A program made the position numbers and the translations under genes. DNA of 64,000 bases from Progne subis subis (taxonomy: Eukaryota; Chordata; Aves; Passeriformes; Hirundinidae). Under the pieces are notes generated by a model, which worked only from the letters and a program-made list of their open reading frames with translations, was not told the origin of the DNA and searched no databases. Each line of letters begins with the position of its first letter. Position 1 is the first letter of the stretch. This document shows, piece after piece, positions 62,022 to 64,000 of the stretch. Where the stretch lies: positions 2,728,001-2,792,000 of the forward strand of contig JAKJHU010000039.1 in the NCBI GenBank assembly GCA_022316685.1, read 5' to 3'.

Positions 62022-62630
62022 AGCAGCGGCAGAGACGGGTGCGCGGTGCGGCCGCACCGCCCGCAATATCGGTACCGCGGCCGCCGCCCCCTCCAGGCGG
62101 CCCCAATGGAGAGCAGAGCCCCTCCCCGCCCCCCAGCTCCGGAAGGCCGCCAGCCCCGGGCCGCTCCCGCCTTCCCCAAACGATCCAACCGACTGGAGCA
62201 GCGAGCCGTGGCAGCGGTTAAAGTTTCACTTTAATGCATTACAAGTACAGTGGATGCAAGACGCACAAACGGGCCTGACGCGCAGGGAACAGCCGAGGCC
62301 GAATACAGGCTGAAGGCACTGGCGGGTACAATGTGTTCGGGGACACAGTGCAAAACGCGCCGGCAACGCCCAGCGCTTTCTCCTTCAGCCCCACGCTCGG
62401 GTGCCAAAAGCTAGTGACGATGCCCGGCGGGGCTGGGCGCTCACCCCACTGCACTGAGAGCAGCGGGCGTGCAGCCGGGTGACCCTCTCCGCCACAGCAG
62501 GCCGGCCGCCTCACGGCCCCTTCCAGGCCCCCTAAGGCACGCGCTGCCCCCGGCTTCACGGAGCCGCCGTGCCAGCCCCGCGGCCGGGCTGCTCTCAGCA
62601 GCCCTCAGGCGCACACAGCTGAGAAGGCAT
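61190..62630. promoter_or_regulatory. ACOT2-like: CpG island over the ACOT-like first exon
   Basis: Very high GC and CpG density covers exon 1 and about 600 bp upstream of it. The long plus-strand frames at 61221-62234 and 61615-62313 are GC-driven shadows of this island. The promoter of the minus-strand gene is inferred to lie at about 62030-62600. Confidence 0.7.
61485..62021 (-). CDS. ACOT2-like: ACOT-like coding exon 1 (leader and thioesterase N-terminal domain), with a one-base frame break
   Basis: The start chosen is the ATG at 62021, which begins [20 protein letters not shown] and runs to [10 protein letters not shown]. That frame then hits TGA at 61883-61881. The homologous sequence resumes in the adjacent frame as [17 protein letters not shown] and continues to the donor CCGCCGG|gtgagt. 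A single missing base near 61886-61887 would join them. A longer unbroken frame starting at 62106 exists, but its first 80 or so residues show no family similarity. Confidence 0.8.
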
Positions 62631-63713
62631 TTGGGGAATGTACAGGCAGAGAGCTCCGACAGTGCTGCGGATCTCCACAGCGATAAACAGCCATGCTGAG
62701 GAGACACCCGTGAGCAGCTCCAGGATGACAACAGGACCTGCTCTGTTGTTTCTTCACGCTTACAAACTTCCACAGACTGTTTAAAGGTCTCATTTCTACT
62801 GCATGTGCTCAGAATGTCACATGGGCTGTTTGTTGCCTATAAACGTGAAGTGCTTGCACAGTAGTGGCTGCTTTTGCTAAGTGAAATATTATATATTTTT
62901 AAGGCAGATGTGTGACTGAGATACGCAAAGCAATCACACAGAGTCAAGAGATTTTCGCAGGGCAGAGAGTTCCTCCGAGCCAGCTCAAGCTGAGCCAAGG
63001 CGGAGAACAAGGCGGAGAGCCTCTGCCTGTTTATTTCTTACTTTTTATCCATTTGTGAGTCTGGCTGAAGATTGGCTTCTGGAGTTTCTACCTCTCAGCC
63101 AACTGGCCAGACCAGCCGTCAGTTACAATTGTTTTCAGGTTAGAAATATGCAAACAAAGGACAGAGAATGAAAAACAAAGGATTTGTTTATGTTACATCT
63201 GTGAGAAAAAGGTAGAAACAGCTCCTAATATTGTGCAGTAGCTAAAAGGTCTGACTCCATTTTATGAACAATCAAAAGGCTTTAAAAAACTCAGAAAAAC
63301 CAGGGTGACACAGATGCATTGTAGTAGTTTGGGAGAAGGGGAAGGAGCAACAAAGGAGGGAGAAATGCACAGAGAAAACATAAGATTACTGGTGGCAGAT
63401 TACTGCTTCCAGGAAAACTAGAGTACTGGAACTAGAACACAAAGCTGGGCAATGGCATACATTTCCTCTGAGAAGGCCAAGGCATATTTTCATCCTGGTT
63501 CTCAGCTTGGATGAGTTACCTACCACTTCAATTCACACTGAAAGCATACGCAGCCTTACCATTTGTTTTCCACAGCTCATAACCCTGCACTACGTAAAAC
63601 AGGAGGCCAAGACCTCTAACCAAGATTAGAGAAGGATGTGAAAAGGAAGCTGCTTTCTTGCTTTCACCCACCGTCATCCTCCAAGAACCTCAACAGCTTA
63701 TTCTCTGATATTC
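62631..63713. other. Spacer between tandem ACOT genes
   Basis: No coding exon was recognised. The sequence falls from CpG-rich to AT-rich and ends at the polyadenylation signal of the next ACOT. The distance from that gene's stop to the first ACOT start is about 1.8 kb. Confidence 0.6.
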
Positions 63714-63719
63714 TTTATT
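63714..63719 (-). terminator. Polyadenylation signal AATAAA of the second ACOT gene
   Basis: TTTATT on the plus strand, about 75 nt beyond the stop codon of the minus-strand gene at 63792. It would give a very short 3' UTR. Confidence 0.6.
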
Positions 63720-63791
63720 CTCATTCTGAGCCATTTAACAAAACAAACTTGAAACACCAGCATCTTCATCTGTGAAGTAACCTAATTCATA

Positions 63792-64000
63792 TCAGAGCTT
63801 ACTGGATGTTCCAGATGGCTTGCCTGTGAGGTGTTTACGAAAGAAAGCTTGGATCTGCTGCCAAGCACCTATTTGTGCCTCACAGTGTGCCTTGGGCTCC
63901 CCTCCCCACATCACAGGCTTGCCAAATAGCAGGTGCATTGAGGCTGCACACATTGGGAAAAAGGGAGGTTCGATGTAGTGTCCCGCTCCAGGATAACAGA
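63792..64000 (-). CDS. Second acyl-CoA thioesterase (ACOT family), last 68 residues, PTS1 -SKL, truncated by the window edge
   Basis: The minus-strand frame begins in the window with [17 protein letters not shown] and continues with [33 protein letters not shown] and ends SGTSSKL and TGA. This is the C-terminus of the ACOT1/2/4/6 family, with the catalytic His (codon 63980-63978) and the conserved WGGEPKAH intact. The terminal SKL is a canonical peroxisomal targeting signal, so the product probably hydrolyses acyl-CoA in peroxisomes, like the peroxisomal members of this cluster in mammals. The rest of the gene lies to the right. Which mammalian ACOT is the ortholog cannot be decided; these clusters expand independently in each lineage. 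Confidence 0.93.
   Translation of the reverse strand, partial: CYPGAGHYIEPPFFPMCAASMHLLFGKPVMWGGEPKAHCEAQIGAWQQIQAFFRKHLTGKPSGTSSKL

Noticed and set aside
62022..62106. Upstream ATG at 62106 giving an unbroken frame through ACOT exon 1
   Set aside because: Its first 80 or so residues do not resemble any ACOT, while the other frame gives a typical mitochondrial leader and the family's N-terminal sequence. It is kept only as an alternative.
62226..62240. Minus-strand ATTAAA near a sequence resembling a transcript 3' end
   Set aside because: It lies in the CpG island just upstream of the ACOT-like gene with no coding exon before it, so there is too little to call a gene end.
61221..62313. Long plus-strand frames (337 and 232 codons) in the CpG island
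   Set aside because: They are low-complexity Arg/Gly/Pro translations antisense to the ACOT-like exon 1, produced by GC-rich sequence lacking stops.

Overview
This is a vertebrate nuclear genomic window, almost certainly from a bird. The genes have introns with GT-AG junctions, and the promoters are CpG islands. Three fragments match the 3' end of CR1 LINEs, the dominant avian retroposon. The species cannot be resolved from the sequence.

Three and a half genes are present, and they form a known vertebrate synteny block (human 14q24.3: ACOT cluster - DNAL1 - MIDEAS). From left to right: (1) MIDEAS (ELMSAN1) on the + strand. Its CDS starts at 12639 and runs through 12 coding exons to 32485, for about 1110 residues, followed by a 3' UTR of about 4.4 kb. 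The first 12.4 kb hold no convincing coding exon and are read as its upstream intron. (2) DNAL1 on the - strand, convergent with MIDEAS. It has eight coding exons between 53972 and 42852, for 204 residues. The first exon contributes only the ATG, and the acidic C-terminal tail is lengthened by a short tandem repeat. (3) An acyl-CoA thioesterase of the ACOT1/2/4/6 (BAAT) family on the - strand, three coding exons between 62021 and 57053. It has a mitochondrial-type leader, a 1-base frame break in exon 1, and glycine where the catalytic serine should be. (4) The last 68 codons of a second, tandem ACOT on the - strand at the right edge. It ends in SKL, a peroxisomal PTS1.

These genes do not form an operon or a shared pathway. 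MIDEAS is the scaffold of the MiDAC histone deacetylase complex. DNAL1 is an outer-arm ciliary dynein light chain. The ACOT genes hydrolyse acyl-CoA in mitochondria or peroxisomes. Mammalian PNMA1, which lies between DNAL1 and MIDEAS in human, is not seen here, as expected outside mammals.

The remaining sequence is introns, UTRs, three CR1 fragments and simple repeats, the most striking being about 30 copies of a TCATC pentamer at 41705-41858. I found no convincing new multi-gene system. The best leads are the nucleophile-less, frame-broken ACOT next to a normal-looking paralogue, the repeat-expanded DNAL1 tail, and a cryptic exon-like ORF at 8985-9327.
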